NCBI GenBank assembly: GCA_964446585.1
Contig: CAYUPI010000011.1
Coordinates: 70,814 to 134,813 of the forward strand
Direction: 5' to 3'
Source of the DNA: CAYUPI01 sp964446585
GTDB lineage: Bacteria; Verrucomicrobiota; Verrucomicrobiia; Limisphaerales; UBA8199
Length of the DNA: 64,000 nucleotides
This document shows positions 26,318 through 33,888 of the stretch, in pieces. The position numbers were made by a program, and so were the translations under genes. The notes under the pieces are model-generated. The model was not told the DNA's origin. It saw only the letters and a program-made list of their open reading frames with translations, and did no database searches. Numbering within the stretch: the first letter of the stretch is position 1; every line of letters starts with the position of its first letter.

Positions 26318-27178
26318 ATGAGGCTAACCTTGCAACTCGTGTCGGGGCTCCTTATTCTGCTGAGCGGTTGCTGCACCCAACATCCGACAATCTCTACGGC
26401 ACCTGGCGCGCACGGACATTCCAAGGAATCTTCCCTGCAGTTCAGCGTTGCGGCTCTGGCCGGAGACTCAACGCCCGCAACGTACAGCTTCCAGCAAGCC
26501 AAGGGCAAACGCGGCTCAGCCAGAGAAGGCTTGTTGGATTCGGCCGAGATGGCAGTGACGGGGCCGGTCCAATGCATTATGGTTTCAGGCGACATCCTCG
26601 ACTGGACAATCCGTTCAGCGCAGGATGAGGGCCAGGTGTTGTTTGGCACGGCGTTGGCGGGAGCCGCAGGAGGGGCAACGGCTCTTGGGGTGGCCCTGGT
26701 CGCGCCCGCGGTAGCTGCCAAAGGGTTAATCCGTTCCTGGACAACCGTCAGTCCGCGGGAACTGGCCGAGCGCACAGCGGACTTGGAGGAGGCTCTTAAA
26801 GAGGTTGCGGCACAAGAGCGGTTCCAACATTTGCTGCTGGCGCGCGTCGAAGCAGAAAGCCCGGGGCGAATAGTGGCGATGGGCCCAGAGTGCAATGATG
26901 AACCAGGCAAGCCCTCCGTAGATGCTGTGTTGGAGGCGCGGATTGATCAACTGCGCCTGGAACGAGTGGGCTCCGATGAAGGTTCCTATTTCCTGCGAAT
27001 CAAAGCGCACGCGCGCCTCATCCGGAAAGAGGGGAGCGGTGTTTTGTACGAGCAGCCAGTCGAATACCGAAGCGGTCGCGCCTTGTTCCTCGACTGGACA
27101 GACCACGGCGCCGTGCAAGGCGTGGCCGATACTGGTTATCTCGCCCTGGCGGACTATTTTGCAGGCCAGATTCGATAA
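26318..27178 (+). CDS. Hypothetical lipoprotein
   Basis: About 286 residues from the ATG that begins MRLTLQLVSGLLILLSGC; LLSGC is a lipobox with Cys18 as acceptor. A Gly/Ala-rich hydrophobic segment (TALAGAAGGATALGVALVAP) follows at about residue 115, and a C-terminal domain ends in a SGRALFLDWTDHGAVQGV block with a DYFAGQIR end. The layout suggests an outer-membrane lipoprotein with a glycine-zipper-like segment. No named family was recognised. It lies 104 bases from the convergent HEAT gene. Confidence 0.65.
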   Translation: MRLTLQLVSGLLILLSGCCTQHPTISTAPGAHGHSKESSLQFSVAALAGDSTPATYSFQQAKGKRGSAREGLLDSAEMAVTGPVQCIMVSGDILDWTIRSAQDEGQVLFGTALAGAAGGATALGVALVAPAVAAKGLIRSWTTVSPRELAERTADLEEALKEVAAQERFQHLLLARVEAESPGRIVAMGPECNDEPGKPSVDAVLEARIDQLRLERVGSDEGSYFLRIKAHARLIRKEGSGVLYEQPVEYRSGRALFLDWTDHGAVQGVADTGYLALADYFAGQIR

Positions 27179-27282
27179 CCTGTAGTGGCTTTTGCACGAT
27201 GCCCCTCCAGCCTTGGTGTTCACAGAAAAGTCGAAAAGTCGTCAAACCGTAGATTCGCGCCTTCGAACTAAAGACCGGTTCA

Positions 27283-28179
27283 TTACCGGGCCGTCACTCG
27301 AATTTGCCGGATTGCGCAGTCCGCAGCTTCCGCCACATCCCGGTCGGCGATCAGCAATTTCTGAAGCGCTGGCAGCGCGTTGCTGGCCGCCGGACCGATG
27401 TAGCCGAGTGTTCTGATGGCGGTGATGCGAATATCCAAGTCTGGATCGTCCAACGTTCGAATGAGTGCAGGAACCGCAGGCAACGCATCTAACCCGGCAC
27501 AGAAAAGCCCAACCACGGCCTCATATCGCGCAGCCGGTAACGGCCGGTCAAGGCCGCGAATCATCTCCGGAACACTCTTCGGTCTGAAATCATAATCGAA
27601 ATATTCGTAGCCCCATCCGGCGATCCCCGCGACCTTACCGTCCTTCAGAGTCAAGTTAAGCGTCCGGACGACCTCGTCCGAAAAGGAACCATAGTACGCC
27701 AATATCAGCGCAGCATTCGCCCGCACATATGCATCAGGATCCCGGCACGCACATACAAGGGCGTGCTCGATTCGGGCAGGGACGCGGCCGATCTTTCCGA
27801 TAGCAGCGACTGCGGTTTGTCGGATAACAAGCTGCGGCTGCGGCATCGGCAGTTGAGATTTTAGGGAGCTGGGCAGTTGAACCCACAGGTAAGTATAATA
27901 CCGCTTCAGGGCGGTGTCCTTGGTTTCCAACATCCCGATTAGAACCTCATCGGCCTGAGCACCCATGCCGCGCAGTTGGGCCAGAGCCGCGCAGGCCTCT
28001 TGGTCAGACACACCCTGGGAGGCTCTCTCGGGGCTCCCGTGCCGAAACCTGATCTTTTCCGCAAGCGCGAAGACCTCAGCATGCCGCTGAGAGTCAGCAC
28101 GCTCCCAAGCGACAGTGAGAGCCACTGCACAGATCAGCGCGGAAGCTCCAATCACAACGATAACCACTCTCTGCTTCAC
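27283..28179 (-). CDS. Membrane-anchored HEAT-repeat protein
   Basis: About 298 residues from a GTG (MKQRVVIVVIGASALICAVA), which gives an N-terminal membrane anchor; the frame continues upstream but without sensible protein. HEAT-like helix pairs are spaced through the rest: RQTAVAAIGKIGRVPARIEH, then DAYVRANAALILAYYGSFS, ARYEAVVGLFCAGLDALP, DLDIRITAIRTLGYIG and a final ASNALPALQKLLIADRD. Such proteins act as binding scaffolds. Its last 140 bases are also found as a diverged duplicate about 1.8 kb away. Confidence 0.78.
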   Translation of the reverse strand: MKQRVVIVVIGASALICAVALTVAWERADSQRHAEVFALAEKIRFRHGSPERASQGVSDQEACAALAQLRGMGAQADEVLIGMLETKDTALKRYYTYLWVQLPSSLKSQLPMPQPQLVIRQTAVAAIGKIGRVPARIEHALVCACRDPDAYVRANAALILAYYGSFSDEVVRTLNLTLKDGKVAGIAGWGYEYFDYDFRPKSVPEMIRGLDRPLPAARYEAVVGLFCAGLDALPAVPALIRTLDDPDLDIRITAIRTLGYIGPAASNALPALQKLLIADRDVAEAADCAIRQIRVTAR

Positions 28180-28502
28180 GAGGGTTACCCTAGTGCGACG
28201 TGCCTTAGAACACCAGCCGCTCTGCGCTCGCGTAGTTGTCGCGCCGTAGCGAAGTGGAGGCGAGTCACGTTTCAGTTCCCCATCCCTCGGGAACAGACCC
28301 AGGCAAAAAAATGACCATAGTTTGGCAAATTTGGTGGGGCGGTGGCGGGCAGGGGCGACGACCTTATACGCCACATTGATATGAAGGTCCGTCGTAACGC
28401 TGAAGTGACCGAGAATCCGGCTCCTGGTCTCGAAACGCCAGGCTCTGACCTTTCCGAACCGGGACCTGCTCCCTTAACGATAAGCAAAACAATACGATAC
28501 CA

Positions 28503-28832
28503 ATGAAAAAAACACTCGTGCTCACTCTGGCCGTCCTGGGGGCGGCGCTGCTCTCCGCTTCCCCCGGAGACGTGAAGGAAAACTGGGACAAACAATGCGC
28601 CAAATGCCACGGCGCTGAGGGCAAAGGCGACACCAAAATGGGCCAAAAACTCGCCATCAAGGACTTGACCGATGCCAAGCTGCAGGCCGAGCTGAAGGAT
28701 GATCAGGCCTTCAAATCGATTAAGGAAGGCATCAAGGACAGCGATGGCAAAATCAAAATGAAGCCCGCCGAAGGGCTGTCCGAGGACGAGATCAAGGCCC
28801 TGGTGACACACGTTCGCACTCTCAAAAAGTGA
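28503..28832 (+). CDS. Monoheme cytochrome c (class I, small soluble)
   Basis: 109 residues with signal MKKTLVLTLAVLGAALLSAS. The heme motif is CAKCH at about residue 34, followed by HGAEGKGDTKMGQ. A Met in the KMKPAEGL segment near residue 90 is the probable distal ligand. A soluble periplasmic electron carrier. It is a close paralogue of the cytochrome at 35.65 kb, which has the same length and shares KMGQKL, TDAK and QAELKDD blocks. It stands 5' of the tetraheme/FeS/NrfD genes and probably exchanges electrons with them. Confidence 0.9.
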   Translation: MKKTLVLTLAVLGAALLSASPGDVKENWDKQCAKCHGAEGKGDTKMGQKLAIKDLTDAKLQAELKDDQAFKSIKEGIKDSDGKIKMKPAEGLSEDEIKALVTHVRTLKK

Positions 28833-28884
28833 CCGGCTGACAGGCACGGACTTGCTCGCCGGGTGTGACACCTCACTGAATGCT

Positions 28885-28994
28885 GGAGCGCACCCGTTCC
28901 CCGAGCGCAGCAACGGGAAAGGCCGAGGCGCTTTCGATTGTCCCAGCGCCCCAGAGCGGGCGGAGCTTGCAGCGCCCGGGGACGGACGCGCTCC
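28885..28994. repeat. Imperfect palindrome with GGAGCGC termini
   Basis: GGAGCGCACCCGTTCCCCGA at the left faces CGGGGACGGACGCGCTCC at the right; inner parts (GCGCAGCAA and TTGCAGCGC) continue the pairing. The whole can fold as one about 110-base hairpin. It shares its end sequence with the 17.1 kb element. It lies between the monoheme cytochrome and the tetraheme operon. Confidence 0.65.
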
Positions 28995-29014
28995 GGGCGA
29001 GTAACCCTTATTTG

Positions 29015-29049
29015 AAAAGCTTAGAGCAAAAAATGCTAAGCTTTTGGCA
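29015..29049. promoter_or_regulatory. Dyad upstream of the tetraheme operon; resembles BlaI-type operator
   Basis: AAAAGCTTAG and CTAAGCTTTT form a perfect 10-bp dyad. Overlapping it, TGCTAAGCTTTTGGCA matches the TGCTAA-N4-TTAGCA operator pattern seen twice at the blaI promoter in this window, with one mismatch. It ends about 50 bases before the tetraheme start, a normal operator position. It could instead be a simple hairpin; binding is an inference. Confidence 0.4.
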
Positions 29050-29101
29050 ACCCACGTTAAGCATGGGACGGCGGCATCCGGTACGCTCTCTGCAGAAATA
29101 A

Positions 29102-29722
29102 ATGCAGACTGAGACTAAAACTTCCGTGGTGCTGCTGAGCCTGGCGGTTTTCTTCCTGGTTCTGGCCGCCGCGTTTGTATTCAACGTCTGGGGACGCGTC
29201 CCGGCACTTTCCCCCATTCTGTTGGTGGATCCTGCCCTTACCAGCAACGCGACGGCACGCGTTTCCTACGGCCAACTCGCCGCTGCCAAAGCCGACCTTT
29301 CTGACTTTGATTGTTACGCCTGCCACGAACGGGGCAAACCTCCTCCCCTGCGCTTTGACGAACAGCACAACCTGGTCGTGCCGAAGGAACACTCGGACAT
29401 TGTCATGGGGCACGGGAGCCACAACCGCAACAACCTCTGTTTCAACTGCCATGACGAGAATAATCTGGAGGTGTTCGAAACCCGCGACGGCCGACAATTG
29501 AAGTTCGCCGAGAGCACCCGGCTGTGCGGCAGTTGTCATGGTCCGACCTTTCGCGATTGGGAGGCCGGTGCGCACGGCCGCACCAGCGGCGATTGGAGTC
29601 GCCTGCCGGATCGCATCACGCGGCAGGACTGTGTCGCCTGCCACAATCCCCACGCCCCCAAATTCCCCTCCCGGCCGGCCGCGCCCGGACCGCATCCGCT
29701 CAGGGCCCAAAAACACGTGTAA
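29102..29722 (+). CDS. Membrane-anchored tetraheme cytochrome c of a quinol-oxidoreductase module
   Basis: 206 residues. One N-terminal helix (VVLLSLAVFFLVLAAAFVF) anchors a periplasmic domain with four CxxCH motifs: CYACH, CFNCH, CGSCH and CVACH. Extra His residues (HGSHNRNN, GAHGR) can serve as distal ligands. Together with the next two genes (4Fe-4S protein, NrfD subunit) it resembles the NrfBCD/Cbc-type membrane modules that pass electrons between menaquinol and periplasmic cytochromes. The next gene starts ten bases after the stop, so the unit is an operon. Confidence 0.87.
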   Translation: MQTETKTSVVLLSLAVFFLVLAAAFVFNVWGRVPALSPILLVDPALTSNATARVSYGQLAAAKADLSDFDCYACHERGKPPPLRFDEQHNLVVPKEHSDIVMGHGSHNRNNLCFNCHDENNLEVFETRDGRQLKFAESTRLCGSCHGPTFRDWEAGAHGRTSGDWSRLPDRITRQDCVACHNPHAPKFPSRPAAPGPHPLRAQKHV

Positions 29723-29732
29723 CCCAATTCAC

Positions 29733-30707
29733 ATGAACGGCGATTTCCCAACGACTCCTTCCTGCAACCATCCGCTCGGCGGTTGCGCGGGCGCGCCGCA
29801 GGAAATGTCCCGGCGCAATTTTCTGCGGACCTCGGCGGTGCTGACGTCGGGCCTGGCGGCGCTGGCGGCCAGTTTGTCGCCGCTGATGGAAATGGAAGAT
29901 TTCCCTACCGCCGAGCGGTTCCTCCAAAAGTACTACAAAGAGCTGACGCCCGCAGAGATGGCCAAGGTCATCAAGCGAATCGAAAACGAGGTCGAGAAGC
30001 AATATGGCATCCGCCCGCATGTGCGCGACCTCAAGCCGATGGCCGGTGTTGAGTTTGTCTATGCTCTGAACCTGACCCGCTGCATCGGCTGCCGCAAGTG
30101 CGTCCATGCCTGCGTCAAGGAAAACAACCAGTCGCGCAACCCGGAAATTCAGTACATCCGCGTGCTCAAGCTGCCGCATGGTTCGATGGACCTGGATAAA
30201 GCCGATCACAATTACGCGCCGGAGTCCGTCCCCGAGAAAGGTTTCTTCTACATGCCAGTGCAATGCCAGCAATGCAAGAATCCGCCCTGCGTCAAAGTCT
30301 GCCCCGTCCATGCCACGTGGCAGGAATCGGACGGCATCACGGTCATTGATTACGACTGGTGCATTGGCTGCCGCTATTGCGAGGCCGCCTGCCCTTACTG
30401 GGCACGGCGGTTCAATTTCACCAAGCCTTCGATTCCAAAAGACAAAATCAACACGGACATGTCTTACCTGGGCAACCGGCCGCGGCGGCAGGGAGTAATG
30501 GAGAAATGCCACTTTTGCATCCAGCGCACGCGCGTCGGAAAATATCCGGCCTGCCTGGAAGTGTGTCCGGTCGGCGCCCGCAAGTTCGGCAACATCCTCG
30601 ACCCTAACAGCGAGGTCTCGTATATCCTCCGCACCAAGCGGGTGTTCATCCAACTCAAGGAGGAGTTGGGCACCTCGCCGCGTTTCTTCTACTACTTCGA
30701 TGTATGA
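29733..30707 (+). CDS. Tat-exported 4Fe-4S dicluster-type ferredoxin subunit (NrfC/HybA-like)
   Basis: 324 residues from the ATG ten bases after the tetraheme stop. MSRRNFLRTSAV at about residue 25 is a twin-arginine signal. Four clusters can be assigned by Cys spacing: CIGCRKCVHAC, CQQCKNPPCVKVCP, CIGCRYCEAACP and the irregular CHFCIQRTRVG...CLEVCP set. This is the electron wire between the NrfD quinone site and the cytochromes. The stop overlaps the NrfD start by four bases (ATGA). Confidence 0.92.
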   Translation: MNGDFPTTPSCNHPLGGCAGAPQEMSRRNFLRTSAVLTSGLAALAASLSPLMEMEDFPTAERFLQKYYKELTPAEMAKVIKRIENEVEKQYGIRPHVRDLKPMAGVEFVYALNLTRCIGCRKCVHACVKENNQSRNPEIQYIRVLKLPHGSMDLDKADHNYAPESVPEKGFFYMPVQCQQCKNPPCVKVCPVHATWQESDGITVIDYDWCIGCRYCEAACPYWARRFNFTKPSIPKDKINTDMSYLGNRPRRQGVMEKCHFCIQRTRVGKYPACLEVCPVGARKFGNILDPNSEVSYILRTKRVFIQLKEELGTSPRFFYYFDV

Positions 30708-32449
30708 TGCAGGCGACCAAAAATTACCTCAGGTTCCTGTACCGCTGCGCCTGCGTCGCGTTCGACGGCGATTGGCGTTACTACACCTGGATGGGCTTGC
30801 TGACGGTCATTTGTCTTCTGGGCCTCAACGCCTACGCCAAACAATTCGTGCACGGCCTGCTCGTGACTGGCATGAGCGACGAAGTCTCCTGGGGCGTTTA
30901 CATCGCCAACTTCACTTTCCTGGTGGGTGTCGCCGCAGCCGCGGTCATGATGGTCATCCCAGTTTACATTTATGGGAACGAGGAGCTGCACGACCTGGTC
31001 ATCTTCGGCGAGTTGCTTGCCGTCGCCGCCATCATCATGTGCCTGGCCTTTGTGACGGTGGACCTCGGCCGGCCGGACCGGTTCTGGCATCTCATCCCGG
31101 GAATCGGCCAGTTCAATTTTCCCGCTTCGATGCTTAGTTGGGATGTGATCGTCCTGAACGGCTATCTGCTGCTCAACGTGCATATCTGCGGTTATCTGTT
31201 GTATTGCCGATACCAGGGCCGGAGGCCGGCCAAGTGGTTTTACATTCCGTTCGTGTTCGTCGCCATCGTCTGGGCGGTATCGATTCATACCGTCACGGCG
31301 TTCCTTTATGTGGGCCTGGGCGGCCGGCCGTTCTGGAACTCGGCGATCGTCGGACCTCGGTTCCTGGCCTCGGCGTTCACCGCTGGGCCCGCGCTGATCA
31401 TCCTGGCGATGCAAGTCGTCCGCCGCGTCACCGCCTCGGCCCCGGTGAGCGATGCCTCGGCCCTGCGACAGGGTGCGGTTGGTCCGGAGAAGCCCTCGAG
31501 CCGCGCCGCTACGTTGGAAGATTTTGAATGGCTTGGCCGGCACGTGGCCGAACTGGCGTCGGTTTCCAAGGAAGCTCGAAAGGGCGTCCTGAGAGGCGCA
31601 AGGGTCCTCGAAGCCAGAGCCGGCACCGTTCTGTTGCGCCAAGGGGATACGGACAACGAAGCCTTTTTCGTTTTGAAAGGGCGCGTGGTGGTCCAGCGGG
31701 AAGAAAGCGGGCGATTTCGCGTGACGCGAACCGTCGGGCCGGGTGAGCAATTCGGAGAGATCTCCGCCCTGGCGGGAACCCCGCGCATGGCCACGGCCAT
31801 AGCCGAGGAGGCCGTCTTGCTCCTGGGGCTTTCGGCGGACTCATTGCGCAAATTGATGAAGAGCCCGCCGATGAGCCGCGTGGTTCATTCGCGAATGTCC
31901 GAGCGGCTCATGATCACAGACCGCGCCTTGATGATCCTCCGCAGCATTGTGCAGGTTTCGATGCTCATCAACGTGTTCCTGCTCGCCAACGAAGTGTTCA
32001 AAGAATTCTATTCGCGCACTGCCCACGTGGCTTCCTCCCAATATCTGTTGCTCGGCTTGCATGGCCATCACGCATTGGTGCCCTGGATCTGGACCGCGAT
32101 AGCCTTCAATCTCTGCGCGATGTTCCTCCTGGTGCTGCCTGTGAGCCGAAGCTTGAAGTACCTCAATATCGCCTGTGTGCTGGCCATTGTCGGCATTTGG
32201 ATCGAAAAGGGCATGGGCCTTGTCGTGCCCGGGTTCATTCCTTCGCCGTTAGGTGAGATGATCGAATATACCCCCTCGCTCAATGAGACGTTGATTTGTC
32301 TCGGCATCTGGGCTTTCGGCCTGCTGTGCTATACAATCTTTCTCCGCATGTCGGTGCCGATTCTCCAGGGCCGGCTCTCGAAAGCTAACGAGGGCCGCAA
32401 TGGAACGGACCTGGCGCCGGCGGCTCTCGTAGCCGCTGCCGGAAGCTGA
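30704..32449 (+). CDS. NrfD/PsrC-family quinol subunit with an inserted cyclic-nucleotide-binding domain
   Basis: 581 residues against roughly 400-470 for ordinary NrfD-like subunits. Residues 1-241 hold six membrane helices with family motifs (DLGRPDRFWHL at 120-130, FTAGPALIILAMQ at 225-237). Residues about 270-400 are a Crp/PKA-like cyclic-nucleotide-binding domain: a GTVLLRQGDTDNEAFFVLKG beta-roll, then the phosphate-binding cassette FGEISALAGTPRMATA, with E352 and R361 at the canonical spacing for cAMP/cGMP binding. Helices 7-10 follow from 406 (DRALMILRSIVQVSMLINVF). The frame is continuous and both halves are well preserved, so this is a domain insertion, not two genes. Six preceding helices put the domain on the same membrane side as the N-terminus, presumably the cytoplasm. 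It probably gates quinol oxidation or reduction by a nucleotide signal. Confidence 0.9.
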   Translation: MMQATKNYLRFLYRCACVAFDGDWRYYTWMGLLTVICLLGLNAYAKQFVHGLLVTGMSDEVSWGVYIANFTFLVGVAAAAVMMVIPVYIYGNEELHDLVIFGELLAVAAIIMCLAFVTVDLGRPDRFWHLIPGIGQFNFPASMLSWDVIVLNGYLLLNVHICGYLLYCRYQGRRPAKWFYIPFVFVAIVWAVSIHTVTAFLYVGLGGRPFWNSAIVGPRFLASAFTAGPALIILAMQVVRRVTASAPVSDASALRQGAVGPEKPSSRAATLEDFEWLGRHVAELASVSKEARKGVLRGARVLEARAGTVLLRQGDTDNEAFFVLKGRVVVQREESGRFRVTRTVGPGEQFGEISALAGTPRMATAIAEEAVLLLGLSADSLRKLMKSPPMSRVVHSRMSERLMITDRALMILRSIVQVSMLINVFLLANEVFKEFYSRTAHVASSQYLLLGLHGHHALVPWIWTAIAFNLCAMFLLVLPVSRSLKYLNIACVLAIVGIWIEKGMGLVVPGFIPSPLGEMIEYTPSLNETLICLGIWAFGLLCYTIFLRMSVPILQGRLSKANEGRNGTDLAPAALVAAAGS

Positions 32450-32462
32450 GATGCCTTGAGCT

Positions 32463-32909
32463 ATGGCAACGCAACTGACCGCCGAAGATGCCAAGCAATC
32501 CCTCACGGCCCATGTAGCGGCCAAGGGGGCGGAAATTTTTGAGAAATACGGTCCAACGATTGGTTGGAAACAATTGCTGCAGATCCTCGAGGACCGCGCC
32601 TGCGTCCGCTATCCCTGCCAGGTGGTTTTCGACTCCGCGCCTCTAGGCCCAGGCGAATTTGGTCATCCGGTTCCGAAGGGTGAAAATCCCGAAGACGGCT
32701 TCACCATGTACATTCACCCATGCTACATGGCGCAATTGTCGTACGTCCCTTATTTGGTGCTCTACCAGCTTATGCTCGTGAATTACGGAGAATTCGCCTC
32801 GCCCGATGACGCGGAAACATTCGGGGCCGCCGCGCTCGGCCTCAGTAGAGAGGATTACTACCAGGCCGTTTGTGATTTGGCTGACGAACTTGGCGGCTGC
32901 GACTTATGA
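32463..32909 (+). CDS. Hypothetical soluble protein in the respiratory operon
   Basis: 148 residues, no signal or membrane segment. Starts 13 bases after the NrfD stop, so it is probably the last gene of the tetraheme/FeS/NrfD operon. Features: an N-terminal helical part, a mid segment CVRYPCQVVFDSAPL with two Cys, and a conserved-looking MYIHPCYMAQLSYVPYLVLY. It could be an assembly or maturation factor. I do not recognise the family. Its 3' end overlaps the convergent PEP-CTERM gene by 68 bases. Confidence 0.75.
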   Translation: MATQLTAEDAKQSLTAHVAAKGAEIFEKYGPTIGWKQLLQILEDRACVRYPCQVVFDSAPLGPGEFGHPVPKGENPEDGFTMYIHPCYMAQLSYVPYLVLYQLMLVNYGEFASPDDAETFGAAALGLSREDYYQAVCDLADELGGCDL

Positions 32910-33675
32910 GCCCTGGCCGCATTGAAGGAACTTGATGTTGCCGATGCCCCAGAAAGCGCCCGAACAGAAGCCAGCAGACGCCGGCAGCAATCCCCAGGCT
33001 CAAGCTCGAAGGTTCGGGGACAGCGCTAACGTCCATCCGCACATTATCCAACTCGAGGCCGGCCCCCAGTGTTTGGGCCACACCGCCGATTTGGAATTCC
33101 ACACCCAGGTCTCCGGAGGGAGGAGTGGCGCCTGTCGTAAGGGTCAAGGTGATAGTGTTTAAAGGTCCGGTTCCGTCGAGCATACTTAAAAGGGAATTGT
33201 CCATCAAGCTTTGTTGCGCAGCTCCGCCGGCGGTAATGCTGATTCTTGCGCTGGTAAGGAGGGGGGCAGAAATAATTTGATCGGCATCCACCCTGAGCGT
33301 GTATATCGAATTCGGCAACAGTGTGACTCCCAGGTCCTGGTTTAACGTCAAGGAAGCCGAGGCGCCGACCAGAAAAGTAAGAGTGGCGATGTTCGTGCCG
33401 TCAGTGGCCAGCGCGCTTTGGCCAAACGTTACGTCAGTGAGCGTTGCCGGAGTGGCGCCGGTGCGTTGGTAGTTCCAGAGTCCGATCGAGCCATTGGCGG
33501 GATCAAGTGGGCCGTTCAGTGCTGAGCCACTGGGTGATTCGAACGAGAAGTTTGAGACCGCAATAGGGGATGCCATCGTCGTTGCTGCCGCGAAAAGGCA
33601 CCAAAACGCGACGATGCGATGCTTGAACCAACTGCAGTTAGTACCTGAAATTGAACGAGTTACTCTGTTGCTCAA
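32842..33675 (-). CDS. PEP-CTERM sorted exported protein with an unusual C-terminal extension
   Basis: 277 residues. A signal segment (HRIVAFWCLFAAATTMAS) leads to an about 190-residue beta-rich domain starting VSNFSFESPSG, typical of PEP-CTERM surface proteins. VPEPSSLSLGIAAGVCWLLF is the sorting signal, recognised by exosortase, which normally ends in a few Arg/Lys. Here the frame runs some 35 residues further (through GRFLGHRQHQ), overlapping the convergent gene. The tail may be a 3' mutation that removed the original stop, so processing may be impaired. A role in surface or matrix is inferred. Confidence 0.78.
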   Translation of the reverse strand: MSNRVTRSISGTNCSWFKHRIVAFWCLFAAATTMASPIAVSNFSFESPSGSALNGPLDPANGSIGLWNYQRTGATPATLTDVTFGQSALATDGTNIATLTFLVGASASLTLNQDLGVTLLPNSIYTLRVDADQIISAPLLTSARISITAGGAAQQSLMDNSLLSMLDGTGPLNTITLTLTTGATPPSGDLGVEFQIGGVAQTLGAGLELDNVRMDVSAVPEPSSLSLGIAAGVCWLLFGRFLGHRQHQVPSMRPGLISRSRQVRQPNHKRPGSNPLY

Positions 33676-33888
33676 ACTTTGCCTTTCATTTCAACTCCTG
33701 GAACCCAGAGGACTTGAGGCCGGTATGGAACATCACAACCCTACAAACGATGTTCCCCGGAAAATGGAAACATAGGATTCCGAGTGCTTGGCTATTCTCT
33801 TAACTCCACTAACCCCTTTTTGTCAAGCCAATTCGCCACTCAACTCAGCGGTTTCCAATGAAGCGCGCAAGCGCTATCCTCCGGGCTG

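Noticed and set aside
29015..29045. Dyad considered as an intrinsic terminator of the first monoheme cytochrome gene
   Set aside because: It is about 180 bases beyond that stop, has an 11-base loop and no T run after the stem, and lies close to the next start.
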